Assembly: GCA_025642065.1 (NCBI GenBank)
Contig: JAODUP010000510.1
Location: 352,501 to 416,500, forward strand
DNA from: Paralvinella palmiformis
Taxonomy: Eukaryota; Annelida; Polychaeta; Terebellida; Alvinellidae
Direction of reading: 5' to 3'
DNA: 64,000 nt
Part shown: in pieces, positions 49,980 through 63,304 of the stretch
Numbering within the stretch: position 1 is the stretch's first letter
Layout: every line of letters starts with the position of its first letter
The notes under the pieces: model-generated
Told to the model about the DNA's origin: nothing
Database searches by the model: none
The model's input: only the letters and a program-made list of their open reading frames with translations
Made by a program: the position numbers and the translations under genes

Positions 49980-50324
49980 CTTGAAACTTGTTCGATTTCT
50001 TTCTGGATAATTATTTAATTCAAAGCTACGTTATATCTTTAATTATGCGTATATACTCGTAGCGCATACAAACATTTATTTATTGTCTCCGTAGCTTCCT
50101 TAGCTACAACTAGTTTCGCCATAACCTATTCGATACCAAACGTATTCGTCCACAATTACGATGTTCGATTTTTGCAAAATAAACATTGTTCTCCCTGACT
50201 TAAAAAAAGATTTCCATTGCCATTAATGATATGATTATTTATAAAAAGTAACCCATTATTTATTTATTTCGTTTAAATTCACACACAAACAATAAAGGCG
50301 AATTTATCTGTCTTTATGTATATA

Positions 50325-50525
50325 TACAAATTTTAAGTCTCTTCTAAAAACACACCTATTTAAGGTCGCTTTCACAGATAAATAATTATTATCTTTTAAA
50401 TCATTACAGGGTTTTTACAAACATTATTTGGGGTATTATTATATTACATATTATTTGTACAGCGCCTTTGAATGGCTCCTGCTAGTAAGGGCGCTTTATT
50501 AAATATACATTATTATTATACAAAT
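50325..50525 (+). mobile_element. LINE 3' end with ATT-type tail
   Basis: The first part translates as SLLKTHLFKVAFTDK, the usual last residues of CR1/L2-type ORF2, followed by a 3' UTR ending AATGGCTCCTGCTAGTAAGG, GCGCTTTATTAAATATACATT and a short ATT repeat. 5' truncated. Confidence 0.65.
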
Positions 50526-51145
50526 TTAATTATTTCGGGTTTCTCGATCACTTCACTTACATCAAAATGATAATGTTACTCACGAGTAGTATTTCTATTG
50601 AAAATAGTCTGCATATTTTATACGATATTAATAACACAGCAAACCTGTCAAAATTGTAATGCCAAAACTGAGATAAAGTACACGGTTAGGCTTGTGGTGA
50701 ATCTGGAAATAATTATCAAAATTGTATGATTGAAACATTATGACAGTTTGAAGGTTCTTAAAATCACACACCTACACATAACGGTTACATATTTACGTTC
50801 TCATCCATACTTCTGCTACCTGCAAGATATTTTAAGCAAATAAACTTTTATTGGATTTTCAGCGAGGTTCTATAATGATTATTGTGAGATATATGTACAG
50901 TGTGGTGGAGCTCCATTGCATATTACACTTTAAAGTGAATGTTCGATTGTTGTAGTTTGAAGTTTAAAGGTCACAGGAAAAGGTTTCCCAAATTAGTCAA
51001 AATTTCAGTGTTATTTCAGTCAGAGTTTCGAGAATCTTCGGAATGTGACGTCGTATTTGACAAACATAGACGCCAAACACTCAACGTGGCCTTGTTTAAC
51101 CTGTACGTGTTGCGTGTTCTATATTGTCTTTGTTAAACGTATAAA

Positions 51146-51535
51146 ATGGTGTATTGTGCCACATATAATTGTGCAAATGGGTCTGCTAGTGGATGGAGTA
51201 TGCATTCATTCTCCCAAAACAAGACTTGTTTGGAAACATGAAGAGAGTGCAGTGGAAGCCAACTTGCCACAGCAAGCTCTGCGGGAGACACTTTGACGAA
51301 TGGGTCTTCGTTATTTCGCCGCCTATGGTGCGATCAGTTGGATATGACGTGAAGAATGTCAGGCTCACAAAAGATGCCATTCCAACCATATTCGACAAAC
51401 TGGGTGATGCTAAGTCCAAACGAAACAGCAGTTTGATGGAGAAACTGAATAGAAACTGGGTATGTATGAGCGATAATAGGGTAATATTGGGAGCAACTAT
51501 TGGACATTCACCAGTTCACGCATTCGTGAATAAGT
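51146..51535 (+). pseudogene. THAP-domain relic with frameshift
   Basis: The frame from ATG 51146 opens with the typical THAP start MVYCATYNC and reaches GWSMHSF. The domain then continues in another frame (that of 51193): MKRVQWKPTCHSKLCGRHFD, then the end DAIPTIFDKLGD. The Cys-x-x-x-x-Cys, Trp-Lys-Pro-Thr and Cys-x-x-His parts of the zinc-binding C2CH module are all visible, but one frameshift near 51215 breaks the protein. A donor-like GGGTATGT lies at 51457. Most likely a decayed transposase-derived THAP gene; a sequencing indel in a live gene is the alternative. Confidence 0.65.
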
Positions 51536-51671
51536 AAAATTTCACTTATTCGCAGTTGTTTTTACTTAGGCTTACTCAAAGCTTCTTATGGCTGTTTATT
51601 GTCGACAGTACTAATTAAGCTGTTAAAATAGTAAGTGTTCCACCGAGAACGGCACATACCTGTATAATGTT

Positions 51672-51838
51672 GATGTTTTATGGCCACCTTTGTGCACATG
51701 GAAGGCTAAATGGGCCTAGGTAATGAAGCGAAGTCAAAGATGAAACACCCTTCAGATATGTCCACGCCGAGATTCGAACTCAGGTGGTGGTGATCTGTGA
51801 TCAAACGCGCTACCAGTTATACCGCGGAGGTACCGAGA
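51672..51838 (-). mobile_element. tRNA-derived SINE (family B), minus orientation
   Basis: Third copy of the family, with GATGTTTTATGGCCACC at its right-hand (3') end on - and a B-box-like GAGTTCGAATCTCGG. Confidence 0.7.
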
Positions 51839-54800
51839 CACGGAGGTACAAATGTATAAGAAAAACCCCGATTGCTTAATCATTTACCCTAATAATTCAA
51901 AATAAATTTATTTCTATTTTCCATGATGTGTCTTCTTGGTAAACAAAGGAATTGCTATAGTTTAGTGGCATGCCTTTATACACGAATAGGATCTGGATTA
52001 AAAACTCTTGCAATTTCTCCGAGTACTGCATCACAATCCTCATAAACTTATACTAGATCACATAAAGTCATATTTAATCAGTGCGTGATGGGTGTAACTT
52101 TATTCAGGGCCGTATTCTCATACGAGTTTGAGGGCAAGACAGATATTCCACCGTGAATTATTCTGCTGGCAGCACATTTCCCTATCTGACATATTTCCTT
52201 TCAGTTATATCCACGGGAGGATTTATACCAAAAAGGTATATTATCCTTATAAATAATTTTAATGGTGGAGCAAAAGAACTGTTGCAAAATATTTGGCGTT
52301 GATTATATTTTGATACTATATAAATAGTGTTATGACCGTGCCATAAGAAAGTTTTGTCCTCAACAAGACCAAAGTATTTGAAATGTTTACACACTTAACA
52401 ATTCAATAAAATAATCCTAATATAATATAGTGCAACATCAATTGATCATCAATATAACAGCATCTTTCAATGTTTCAGTTGATTAACCCAATTCTTCTCT
52501 ACTGCCAACCTTAGAGCCTGTCTTGTATGTTTGTAGCAAATAAGATTTGTTCCAGTTGAAGTGACAATATTGGTTACTGGATCAGTGCTATCAGGAGAAA
52601 AAAGATTTAAACTAAATCAATACAATCTCTTTTCGCCATCCTTTGAAAAATCATCAACAGAGTTAAATAAGCCTAGGTAACATAGTTATTTCGCTGTGCC
52701 CCCAAACAACATGTGTTTTACATATGTGGCACCTTATTGTGGAACGACAAACTGAAATATCAAATTAGAGCAACTGGTGTTTATAAGGAGCAACGTTCAT
52801 GGTTGTGGTTATAATTTCATAAGATTGGATTTGATTTGTTTAGCATCTACACTACTCACACCTGAGACCTATGGCTTAGATGCCATATAATGGCGTTCTA
52901 TTAATTTACTAGAAGTAAATACAAAAGTTTAGAATAATTGCTTAAAGATATTAATTCCAGATATAAATAACAGCATAATTTGTCAGAGAAATGAAAATAT
53001 TAATAATAAATATATGGACAGCTCTTTTTATGGATACAGGAATTTCCTTTTTTTAAATAACCAACACACACACACACACACACATATAGTGGCCATAGAT
53101 TACAACCGCCTGTTTTCCCTCAAGGGTAGAGCCTGACACTATTTACCTATGGCTAAGGTCATTCTGTGCGGGAGGTCGCAGGTTCGTGCCTCGGCCGTGG
53201 CACTATAGTAGGAGGAGTTTTTCGTCCAACCAGGCAACTGACAAGGTTTTCTCAAATTCTAAATTTATTTAGGATTAACCTCCATCGGGAAACCATAAAT
53301 TACAGACCATATAGGAGTCTCCCTCATTTGAGGTTGCCAGCCACGTTAAAAACTGCTATTTCGCCCATTATTATACAATTATTATAAGGTAAGTTTTATT
53401 TTAAAAATGATACTATTATAAATTCAATTATCCGCACTCACCTCCAACATCTCGCTATAACCAGGCAGATATATAACACGTTCACCGCAGAATGTAAAGG
53501 CATTAAGTTCACAGATTATATTGATGCATGTATATCGATTCCCAATTTAACATGTGCACCACTTGTTATTATTATTATTAGCAAGTGATCTTAATGAATA
53601 TTAATTGATTCTTTTTGAAGTTTCCACCAACGATTAAAAATTAATTTAAAAAAATTATTATTTTAATAAATCTCATCAGACTTTATCCGTATAACACCAA
53701 TTATTTCTTCCTTTTGAATATGTATTTGATTTGTGACATACAAACGATATCACTGTTAAATTAGTGACATCGTGTATAACCTACAAATCCCCAACACATA
53801 AAGCGGAATATATAATCTGATGGATGCATCATTCTCACAGATAAATTACTGTACAGTCTTTTTATATCTATTTATATTTTACGCTGGACTGTAAATTATA
53901 AAAAGTTACAATAAAGTAAAATGGCAGTATAGTAACTTCAACTAAATCGAGTCACCCCCCCCCTAAATCTGGACATTTTAGGTTAAATAGATACATGTAC
54001 TACTACTACTACTATTAGTATGTTTTGAATTAGAACGCGCGGTAATTTTAGCTGTGAATAACACCTTTTAACATGTAAGCTTTTCTCAATCGTGCCATTA
54101 AGTAAATAGTATATTATGCAGCACAATTAATAAAATTATAAGCTTCAACACGTTCAGAAAATACCCTTTTAAACAGGTTTATTGTCTGAAAATGATCCCT
54201 TCCTGACCTTCTATCCACGAAAGTGTCTGTAGTCAATTTCACCTAAATTTGGCTATCGTATATTCCTAAACTTGGCCATCTGTGACGAGCCAGAAATACA
54301 TAAATGTACATGCAAAGTTTATCATTTTGATGTTTGGGATAGTAGTGTCACACAAAAGTTTAGACCGTTTCTTAAATCTATAATAGATGTCGTTGAGATT
54401 TAGGTATCATGTCTGTACTTTAACTGTTAAATGTTGTGTACATTCTTTAGTAGTTTGTTCACTGAATAAAATGCACAAACCTTTATCGTGAGGAACCTCA
54501 TACCTCTACACCTGCATCAAGCCAAATAAGGAATCTTTCTTTGTGGAGCAATAATTTTATTTTCGAGCGGATTCAGATTTCTTATTATTTCCAGGTGAAA
54601 TCAGATCTAAGTAATATCTTTTGTAAAGTCACGAAGCCCTCTTGGCAAATGGAATTATTGAAATGACCCTCTAAAGCTGAACAAGCTTCTGGTATATAAG
54701 ACCATTTAGCATACTTGTGGGGGTCGAATGGGGTTTGTAGATATAGCTGATCTCTGCTTTTTCGAGGGGCTTGGTCTCCAGTCTTTAGACTTTGAATTAA

Positions 54801-55699
54801 AACTTAGAGTTTGAGGGTCTTTTACTTTTAGTGAAGTTTAGATACCTTAGGTCCATAATGAGTATTTAACAAAGTGGCCTTTGTCCGGTATTTAAGGTTT
54901 GATGCTACGACTGCCTGCTGAGTACCCCCCCTCCCTCCCAATGCCGAATTAAACTGGCTTATATCTCATACTCACCTGTTTCGTATTATTTGCCCAAGTT
55001 GAACCTTTCAATAACAGATGGTTTATATTGATTGTATGGTTGTTCGATGTACGAACAGCTCTTTATTCAAATATGATTATGTTAAAGATACGGTGGCCAG
55101 GATTTGGTGAAAGTACATATTCACTGGCCAGGAATGGATACAATGTGGCCAGGATATGGGAAAATCCTGGATTTGGTTTGAAACTCATATAAGACATGAT
55201 CAAAGGGTTCAAATAACACTTAAACTTAATGGGCAGTTTTAGATTAACTTACTTTTCTTGGTTAGAAACTTTAATTTATCTATTTTGAATACTGGGTTAT
55301 TGCTAACTTTTTTTTTTTGGGGGGGGGGGAAAGGGGACAGGATTTGGTTAAATTTATGCATTGAAAGTGTATGAAACACTGAAAACATTTTTTTTCCTAA
55401 TAAATACTACTACTACTACTACATAATAATCGTTTACTTGCCAATCTTTTATTATTTCTCTATTCAAATAGACCCTTTTCCTAACTAGATCTTAAGAAAA
55501 TCACTCAATGGGTTTTATAGTAAAGCTAGTCATCATTGATTAAGCACGAAGTTCTTGTTAGGCAGGTTTAATTTGACTCCAATGACGTCTCATCCAAAAC
55601 GGTGCCATCGCTCGAAATTCGACTCAAGCAGACGAAAACCAGGATATATTTTGGTCTTTTAACAGTAAATAATTAATATCAGCATGGCTTTTGTTTTAC

Positions 55700-55736
<37 letters not shown>

Positions 55737-56065
55737 CTAACCGTTAATCTTAAATTCATGTATCTATCATAAAGTGTTTGAGAGCTGAAGAAATATGCAT
55801 CATTTACAGAGCACAACTATTAAGTATTACAACAAAGTACAAAGACAACAAAAGTAATATATTATAATGACAAATCTTTCTTGTACTCATTTCTTGGAAT
55901 TGTCACAGATTGTTGTTAAATAGATCTGAATGCATATATCCGTTAAATATATTGGCTCTTCATTTCGATACACACTAAAAGTCAGTGTATCTCTTCTGAT
56001 AAAAAGACGAAATGACTCCGAAGACAATGGTCATAGAGTTATCACGTCATTGGTCTTCTTACTTC
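51839..56065. other. Intergenic, no gene seen
   Basis: AT-rich; includes a CA tract (53062), a possible SINE (53100-53395), CTA tracts (53998, 55407) and a TA tract (55705-55733). No coding exon recognised on either strand. Confidence 0.45.
53100..53395 (+). mobile_element. Possible tRNA-like SINE (family C)
   Basis: Contains GGTCGCAGGTTCGTGCC, a B-box-like motif, about 55 bp after GGGTAGAGCCTGAC, with a body that ends in an AT-rich tail. Only one copy is seen, so the call rests on the B box alone. Confidence 0.4.
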
Positions 56066-57427
56066 CTAATCTGTCTGACTATTGTGTTGTATACCTTGTG
56101 ATAAAAGGTATTTCAGATGTAGTTTGTTCCTCAGTACCCTTGGTAATTTGTACTGCTGACTCTGTGTGTGTTCAATTATTTGTTCTTTAAGACGATGGAA
56201 GGTACCTCTTCTGACTTCTATCACCTCCATTAATCCGATGCTGGCATTTGTTCTCATCCTGTTGTATAGCTCAAAGTTGTGACGTAACGACTCATCAAAC
56301 TGTAATCAGATCCTATTTGTTAGTTGTTTATAAATTTTCTGTGAATCATTTAATAGAAGTTTCATTTTATTTATGTTTTGTAGACTCGTGATGCAAACAC
56401 CAGATGAACTTAAATTAGGAAACAATAAATCACTGTTATAATATTCGCTAATAATTGCTGGTCCTACCTTAAATTTATCATCCTCACTTAGTGTGAAGTC
56501 TACATTTTGACTCTCAAGTTCTATGAATAAAACATAGTGCTTGAGATCAGTAATCTTGTAAACTTCTGAAATACGTAAAGCACAAAGGTATCTGAACTTG
56601 TCATTGTTATGACGAGATGAGAGGTACGCCTGATATAAATATGAATATAAAACGATTCAACAAAGTCCGAATTTAATTGGGTTTTCCCCCCTCTCTCGGC
56701 ACGTGTCCCATCTGCCCATCTCCACTAGAACCGTATTTTACCTTTCTCGCGAAGTCCATCCAGATGAATATCTTCAGTCGCAGTATAATCCACCAGAATG
56801 ATGTTATCCAGGTCTCGCACCGTTTCAAGCACCGAGTCATAAAATACGGATTCGGGAAACTTCTCCCAGTTCAAGTTCAACAACTGTCCTAGTCTAAATA
56901 AATTACGACATAAAGCAATTCGTCAACTTTGCTTGAAGGGATAATTCTGCACCAGGGAGTGCTGTGTTACCTGAAAATTCCTTAACTTCTCATTGCGACA
57001 CGTTTTATTCGCCTGATTACTTACCGATATTGAAATTCGTACACAGGACACTGATAGCAGAAGCCGACGATTCTCACGATATCTCCTGTTCTGTATCTGT
57101 ATAAACCAGCTGATGTTGTCAACACCACTTCGTACAGTTGATTTAGATGAACCTGTGTTATTAACGGAAGCAAAGATTTTGAACTCGGCGGCATAAATAC
57201 ACAGTATCTAAAGTTAAATGGGGAAAATTGCTATCAATGCAGTATTACTTGAGACTTTAAAATAACAATGAAAATTGTCGAAAATGTCCAGTTGTCAAAA
57301 TAGAGGTTTCCTCCTGTTCTTACTGCAACTTCATCTGATAATTATGCGCCTTGCCTTATAAAAGAAAAGTTCGTGCGAGCTGATTCCAAAACTAATTTAA
57401 AGCATATGTAATATTATTCCGCAGCTT

Positions 57428-57458
<31 letters not shown>

Positions 57459-59957
57459 TTGAGACGATATTTCGTTCTAGTCCAGTAATAATCCATTGTG
57501 CGGTAGTTTTAGTTTAATCGCTTTAGTGAGTCCATACTGTGTTAGTGTACATTCTCTTTGTTATGAACAAACTGTAATGTTTGTTAACACGCTGAGGCTA
57601 TATATAGGGCTTGAATTTTCACTTAGGTTAGAGAAGAACTTCGACGCCAGACCAGTCGGACGTGTATTGATACATGGTTCATATAGGTAGGATTTATTCA
57701 GTTATTCGAACCCAGAATAAAGCTGAGGTCAGCATCTGAGGTGTCGAAATGCTTTATATACAGGTTTCTTTTGGACCACAGAAAATTACTGTTGAATGTA
57801 AACTGTGGTGTCAAAATAGTTTGATATGTATGTAGCAAGTCACCATTGAACCACACGCACGTATTGTTTGTTGCGAGCTGTGGTATCAAATGGTATGTTT
57901 TAAACGTGCTTCCGCTTTTTGTACGTAGCCTGCATGTAGCCGCTTTCCTGTGGGCGTGACATATTTGTCGCGTACGAAAAGCGAATTAGCTGGTTCCCAC
58001 AGGCTGATGAGTAGACCAGACACATGCTTAGGTATACGCACACATTTATCAATATGTGGAGGTATGGAACATTTTATTTTTAGATTAATGTATGTATAGT
58101 TGTATTTAGATTTATGAAGGTAGGTTTCGAAGGATGTTTAGATATGTTGATGCTCTGTGCCTGTTGCCTCTTACTATGTACCCTAAAACGCACATTGCCC
58201 GTGCCAGACATCTTATCTATTTCCATCCAGATTCCTTATTACACCAATGTAAGAAAGTTATGTCGTTGTTGCAACATGTTTGAGTTTATTAGCTTTGTTA
58301 TGTATAATGTAGAATATATATTGTTGTCCTCTTATGTGGTCTGGCGAAACGACCTATTAATTCATACAATGCTGCTTGATGGATTTATACTCCTGGAGTC
58401 GTTTGTTACTCCGGCAGGCATCTCCATGGGTATTAAGCTGCGGACAGAGTTTTTTCCCATATTATGAGTAATTAGATTACACTGATATAGGAAATTTGTT
58501 AAATGTATAGCTATTATAATCCCGACGTGTCATTCGCAGTATCGGAGATCTGCCTGAAATCCGCTGTTCTCGACCATGGGTCAAATAGATCAAGTGGATA
58601 GGCGCTTTAATTTAGATCCCACCACACCTAACTGCATATACTTAGGGACGCTAAATTAAGCGTGAATGAACGTTCCCTTAGTGATGAACGGAAACGTATG
58701 AGGGTTAGCTGTTAGGTTTGAGTAAATCGTAGTATTTACTCAGGTTTGAGACGATATTTCGTTCTAGTCCAGTAATAATCCATTGTGCGGTATTGCTACT
58801 TTGTTTTTATTTTAGTTTAATCGCTTTAGTGAGTCCATACTGTGTTAGTGTACATTCTCTTTGTCATGAACAAACTGTAATGTTGTTAACACGCTGAGGC
58901 TATATATAGGGCTTGAATTTTCACTTAGGTTAGAGAAGAACTTCGACGCCAGACCAGTCGGACGTGTATTGCTACATGGTTCATATAGGTAGGATTTATT
59001 CAGTTATTCGAACCCAGAATAAAGCTGAGGTCAGCATCTGAGGTGTCGAAATGCTTTATATACAGGTTTCTTTTGGACCACAGAAAATTACTGTTGAATG
59101 TAAACTGTGGTGTCAAAATAGTTTATGATATGTATGTAGCAAGTCACCATTGAACCACACGCACGTGTTGTTTGTTGCGAGCTGTGGTATCAAATGGTAT
59201 GTTTTAAACGTGCTTCCGCTTTTTGTACGTAGCCTGCATGTAGCCGCTTTCCTGTGGGCGTGACATATTTGTCGCGTACGAAAAGCGAATTATCTGGTTC
59301 CCACAGGCTGATGAGTAGACCAGACACATGATTAGGTATACGCACACATTTATCAATATGTGGAGGTATGGAACATTTTATTTTTAGATTAATGTATGTA
59401 TAGTTGTATTTACACACACACACACACACAAAACACCAATCATCATCATCCACCTTCATCTCTACATTATTCTTTATGATACTTTTAATCGTGATAAATA
59501 ACATTTTTCTATCCACTATTTAGAACCTCCGTGGCTGAACTGGTTGTTCGCTTAGCCACAGCTCTATAGCACTTGGGTTCAAATCCAGGCTGGGCTTTGT
59601 CAAGCTATGTTTCATTTTTCATTTCGCCTCATTAACTTTGGGGTTCCTCAGCGGTTTTAGCTTACTATGTAGGTAAACCAGCTACATTGTAATGCAGTAT
59701 CTAAGAACCATGTGCCTATTTTATTCACTTTGTTCAAATCTTTCTTGCGCAAGCAGACGACAAAGCTTTTCTTTAACTTGTGCCGTAGTTTAAATATATT
59801 CTAAGTAACCAAAAGAAATGTGTGACAAGATTGTTGATACAAATTTGATCTTTTGACAATTAGTATGCCATATACTCGGTGTCGTAAGGTTGTAAAAAAC
59901 GGCATAAGAGAGTATGTATATGTATGGATATATATATATATATATATATATATATGG

Positions 59958-60006
<49 letters not shown>

Positions 60007-62778
60007 CGTGTGCGTGTGAACTCACGCATCCGTACCCGGGCTCCAATGTAAAATGTTCTCTAATATATATTTTCTTCCCGTTCTGCTAGTCCATTATTGG
60101 TCTCTAAATTTAGCATCAGTGATCGTTTAATCCAGACCTTAGCAGGCCGTGATCCGTAGTACATTGAAAGATAATAAGGACGGTACACGTAAGGATCAAC
60201 CGGTACTTTAACTGATGTGAAATATCAACGAGCCGATAGATGCTCGTTCATTTTCTCCTTATCTGGGTTCACATAGAGAAGGAGAGAGAGAGAGAGTTTG
60301 TAAAAATATTTACTTAAGGATCAGAATAATCTATTAACACCATCTGTTTTTATCCTAGCCGTTAAAGCCTCCGTCGGAGATCGCAAAACGCCTCAACTGA
60401 ACATCGCCTAATCACAGTTCGTGATCAAGGCAAGGATACAAAGTGCGCGGCCAACGAGTTTACAGATAAAATAATAAAAAACATTCGTCATCGGGGGATT
60501 TATCGTGAGCGTTAACTGAAATGCGTGCACGCCACCATGTACGACTCCTGCTTGTACAGCGACACTGTCATATGTACTACAGTATGCAACACCCAAGTTT
60601 ATAGCTAATAAGGTTCTCGTACTTGGTTATGAAGAAGAACTCGGGCCGATTAGTCCCAGCAGAGAAGAAAAACCCAACAAGAAAAACCGAGCTATTCGAA
60701 CATCATCAATGAAATGTTCCAGTAAAATTAAAGTTTTACCACCGTTCACTATTTTCCGTTGTATTTGATCATGTTTTCCATTTAGAGGGATAGTCCACCT
60801 TCATTTCAAATGTTGAGGACTAGTATAGCTATATACAGTATACTCACAAATATAATAAATTATGTCAAAATATGTAAACGATCACCCACATATTAAATAA
60901 TCCAGTTCAAAGTGCTGAATTTAATGGCCTGTGGGCGCCGCCATTTTGAAGCTAGACAGAGACCGGAAGCTCCTGGATGCTGACGTCACTTCAGCGTATC
61001 CCGTTGACCTGAGGTCTGTAGAGCCCGAACAGAAGCATGTAAACAAGTATGAGCAAAGAATCAAGAACCAGAACTAAACGGCATTATCTTGTTAAAATTA
61101 CATCATGAATGATATACAATCATATCAGTTTGAGCTGGAAGGAACCTGACAAGAGGAAGATGATTTAAAATGGCTCAGAAATTAACGCTCAAGAGAAACT
61201 ATAATCCGCATCAGTCTAGATATATCCCGTGTGACGTCAAAGCATTTGATTTCTCCTTCCCGCCTTCGAATCTGGCTTCCGGTGCAGCCGTAATGGCGGC
61301 CGTCCAGTGATTTGGATTATTTCCCTATACCTATGATATCAGGTATATTTCGTGATTATTATTGTAGAATATTTGGTTACAGTTTTAAGCATTACATTAT
61401 TTTTTTCTGAGGGTGGGCTGTCCCTTTAAGTATTAACATGTGACGAAGAAACGAATAAAATTACACGAATTCATATGATCGCTAAGTCAGGCGAAGGCTA
61501 ATTTAGTTTTACCTGTTCAGCCATTACTGTGGTTGGCTGGTCCTCGTACGCCGATTCCAGCGGGATGTACTCCTGAAAGGCGTACTCTATCATCATCGTG
61601 TAAGTGAAGTCTTCCACGCCTTCTGAGATATTAAACCCGATGAAACCTTCGCTGGCCACGTGCACCAGGGAAAGCTGTTTAACGCCTGTCATGTACAGCT
61701 GCGCCAATAGTTTCCCGTAATGGGCGAAGCTGCCCGTGGCGAGCATCCTTACGAAGCGAATGTTAGGCCAAACGCGTTTGGCTATACCGTTGAAACCTTT
61801 GGCGAATTCTTGCCTCAAGAACTCAGCTCTGGCTTTGTTCGGGCGAAGTTTCGCTTTCAGACTGACGAGGATATCGCGATCAGCGTGGATGTCCTTCGGC
61901 AAGGATGCCATCTCGATGTTGTCACACACCGATTCCCAGTTGCGTTCGATGTATCGCCAAAACGAATAGACCAAAGTGGACATCAGCGCTTCGATGTGAC
62001 AAATTTCGCACTCTTGGAGCGCGAACACGGCATGCACGTGTATTGCCTCTTGTTCATTGGCTATTTCAAATGCTTCTTCCGGGGAAATGGCGAACGGCAG
62101 ATAGCGAAACATGTGCGCGGTGATTGGTCCTTTCTTTAAGCCGCATAGAACCTTCGTCACAATTGATTTATAGGACAGGACGAACACTCTGCCAAGGTCG
62201 AGTTGGCCTTTCTTCTTCATCATATAGTACATCAAGGATCCTACGTATCGAGCTGTAGGCCCTTTCATACGTTGTGTGACCGGTATGATTTTACTGGCAC
62301 CTGTGGTTCCTGAACTCGTGGCCAGATAGACGACCTTGTCCTTGGTAAGAATGTTGTGCTTCCCTTGCACGATGTCGTTTATGTGAGGAAGGTAATGGTT
62401 GTATTTGGTTAACGGGTGAAAAGCGAAGAAGTCGTTTGGGCTTGTTATGCTGGAAAACCTATACTTAATGCCATACATCGTTGATTGGTTGGTGCTCAGT
62501 ATATCCATCAGTACTTTAGCCTGCGTCTGTCTGACATTTTTGCACTTTTCGAGGAAATTCCTATAGATCCGTTCACCATTATACGACATCAACGTGAATA
62601 CTAGATATTGAACAATCACAGTACACCACGTGTGCGAATCTGCCGGATTTAGTTGCGTCATATGCCAAGTGATGCGTGACGCAGTAGCACTGACCAGCAC
62701 CGCGAGTCCTGTTAAAGAGGATAGCGTAACGATTAAATAAATAACATATTGCTTGTGATATATTGTCTTTAACAACAT
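56066..62778 (-). CDS. GHDC: GH3-domain-containing protein (GHDC-like)
   Basis: GH3 proteins have the acyl-adenylate/firefly-luciferase fold; plant members conjugate amino acids to hormones, while the animal substrate is not established. Exons in transcript order: 62778-61513, 57152-57025, 56893-56742, 56629-56468, 56299-56066. Seen: an N-terminal hydrophobic segment (about residues 12-32), suggesting a membrane anchor or signal; the ATP-binding motif SSGTTGASK at residues 155-163; YEVVLTTSAGLYRYRTGDIV in exon 2, the second conserved GH3 motif; and the C-terminal fragment around IEVRRGTFHRLKEQI. Exons 1 and 2 join exactly (MAEQ to VHLNQLYE). As drawn, the exon 3/exon 4 junction is off by one base (1942 nt in total), so a micro-exon, unusual splice site or indel is unresolved there. 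The frame is otherwise intact from ATG to the stop at 56066. Confidence 0.85.
57454..59412. repeat. Direct duplication of ~655 bp separated by 632 bp, in GHDC intron 1
   Basis: Copy 1 57454-58108 and copy 2 58741-59412 are nearly identical, from CAGGTTTGAGACGATATTTC to GTATGTATAGTTGTATTTA. They differ by a 17-base indel (near 57507 / 58792) and a handful of substitutions. CA microsatellites abut copy 1 on its left and copy 2 on its right. No ORF of interest. LTR-like termini and a primer-binding site are not evident, so a segmental duplication is preferred. Confidence 0.9.
59522..59600 (+). mobile_element. tRNA-like SINE head (family D)
   Basis: CTCCGTGGCTGAACTGGTTG (A-box-like) followed by GGGTTCAAATCC (a good B box) about 35 bp on. 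In GHDC intron 1. The rest of the element is not delimited. Confidence 0.5.
59927..60020. repeat. Compound TA/TG/CG microsatellite
   Basis: TA run, then TG run, then GCGCGTGCGTG. Yields false poly-Cys/Val and poly-His/Thr frames. Confidence 0.95.
60781..61429. mobile_element. MITE with inverted ends TTTAGAGGGATAGTCCACC / GGTGGGCTGTCCCTTTAA
   Basis: The left and right ends are inverted copies: TTTAGAGGGATAGTCCACCTT against TTAAAGGGACAGCCCACCCTC on -. The interior holds GGCGCCGCCATTTTG and two TGACGTCA-like sites but no ORF. The TTAA at the right end would fit a piggyBac-like target site; the left end reads TTTA, so this is not proven. It lies in GHDC intron 1. Confidence 0.65.
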
Positions 62779-63268
62779 AATTGTTTATAACCTATCAATT
62801 TGATTTTAATTAGATTTGGCACATACTTTTTTTCATATTTTTGATAACAGATATATTTTACGACTTAGTTTTAAAACCTATGTTAAATTTCAAATTATTT
62901 TAGCCATTCTCCCTCCTTCCTTTAGTTTAACTAGTATCTAAATATATATTTATTACGACTGAGTGATTGTGTCTATTATGTTAAACCATTAAAAATATCA
63001 TCGCTTTATAACAATTTCCTCGTCTGAATTCTGGTCATAATATCAATGATACGAATGCTCTACTTGTAAAAGCCAACAACCTCACTCACTCACTCACTCA
63101 CTCACTCAATTGGAAGAATTAAAATAATGTTTTGTGGATTTATGATTTCCAATATGGATCCTTCATAATAATTTATTATTATTATTCGGCCAAATTAAAC
63201 CCAATAATACATTATCCTCATAATGATAACTCACCATCTCCGCGATCAAACTCCCCCTCCCCTCCCCC

Positions 63269-63304
<36 letters not shown>

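Noticed and set aside
57454..59412. LTR retrotransposon
   Set aside because: The direct repeats lack clear TG/CA termini, a primer-binding site and any gag or pol frame between them.
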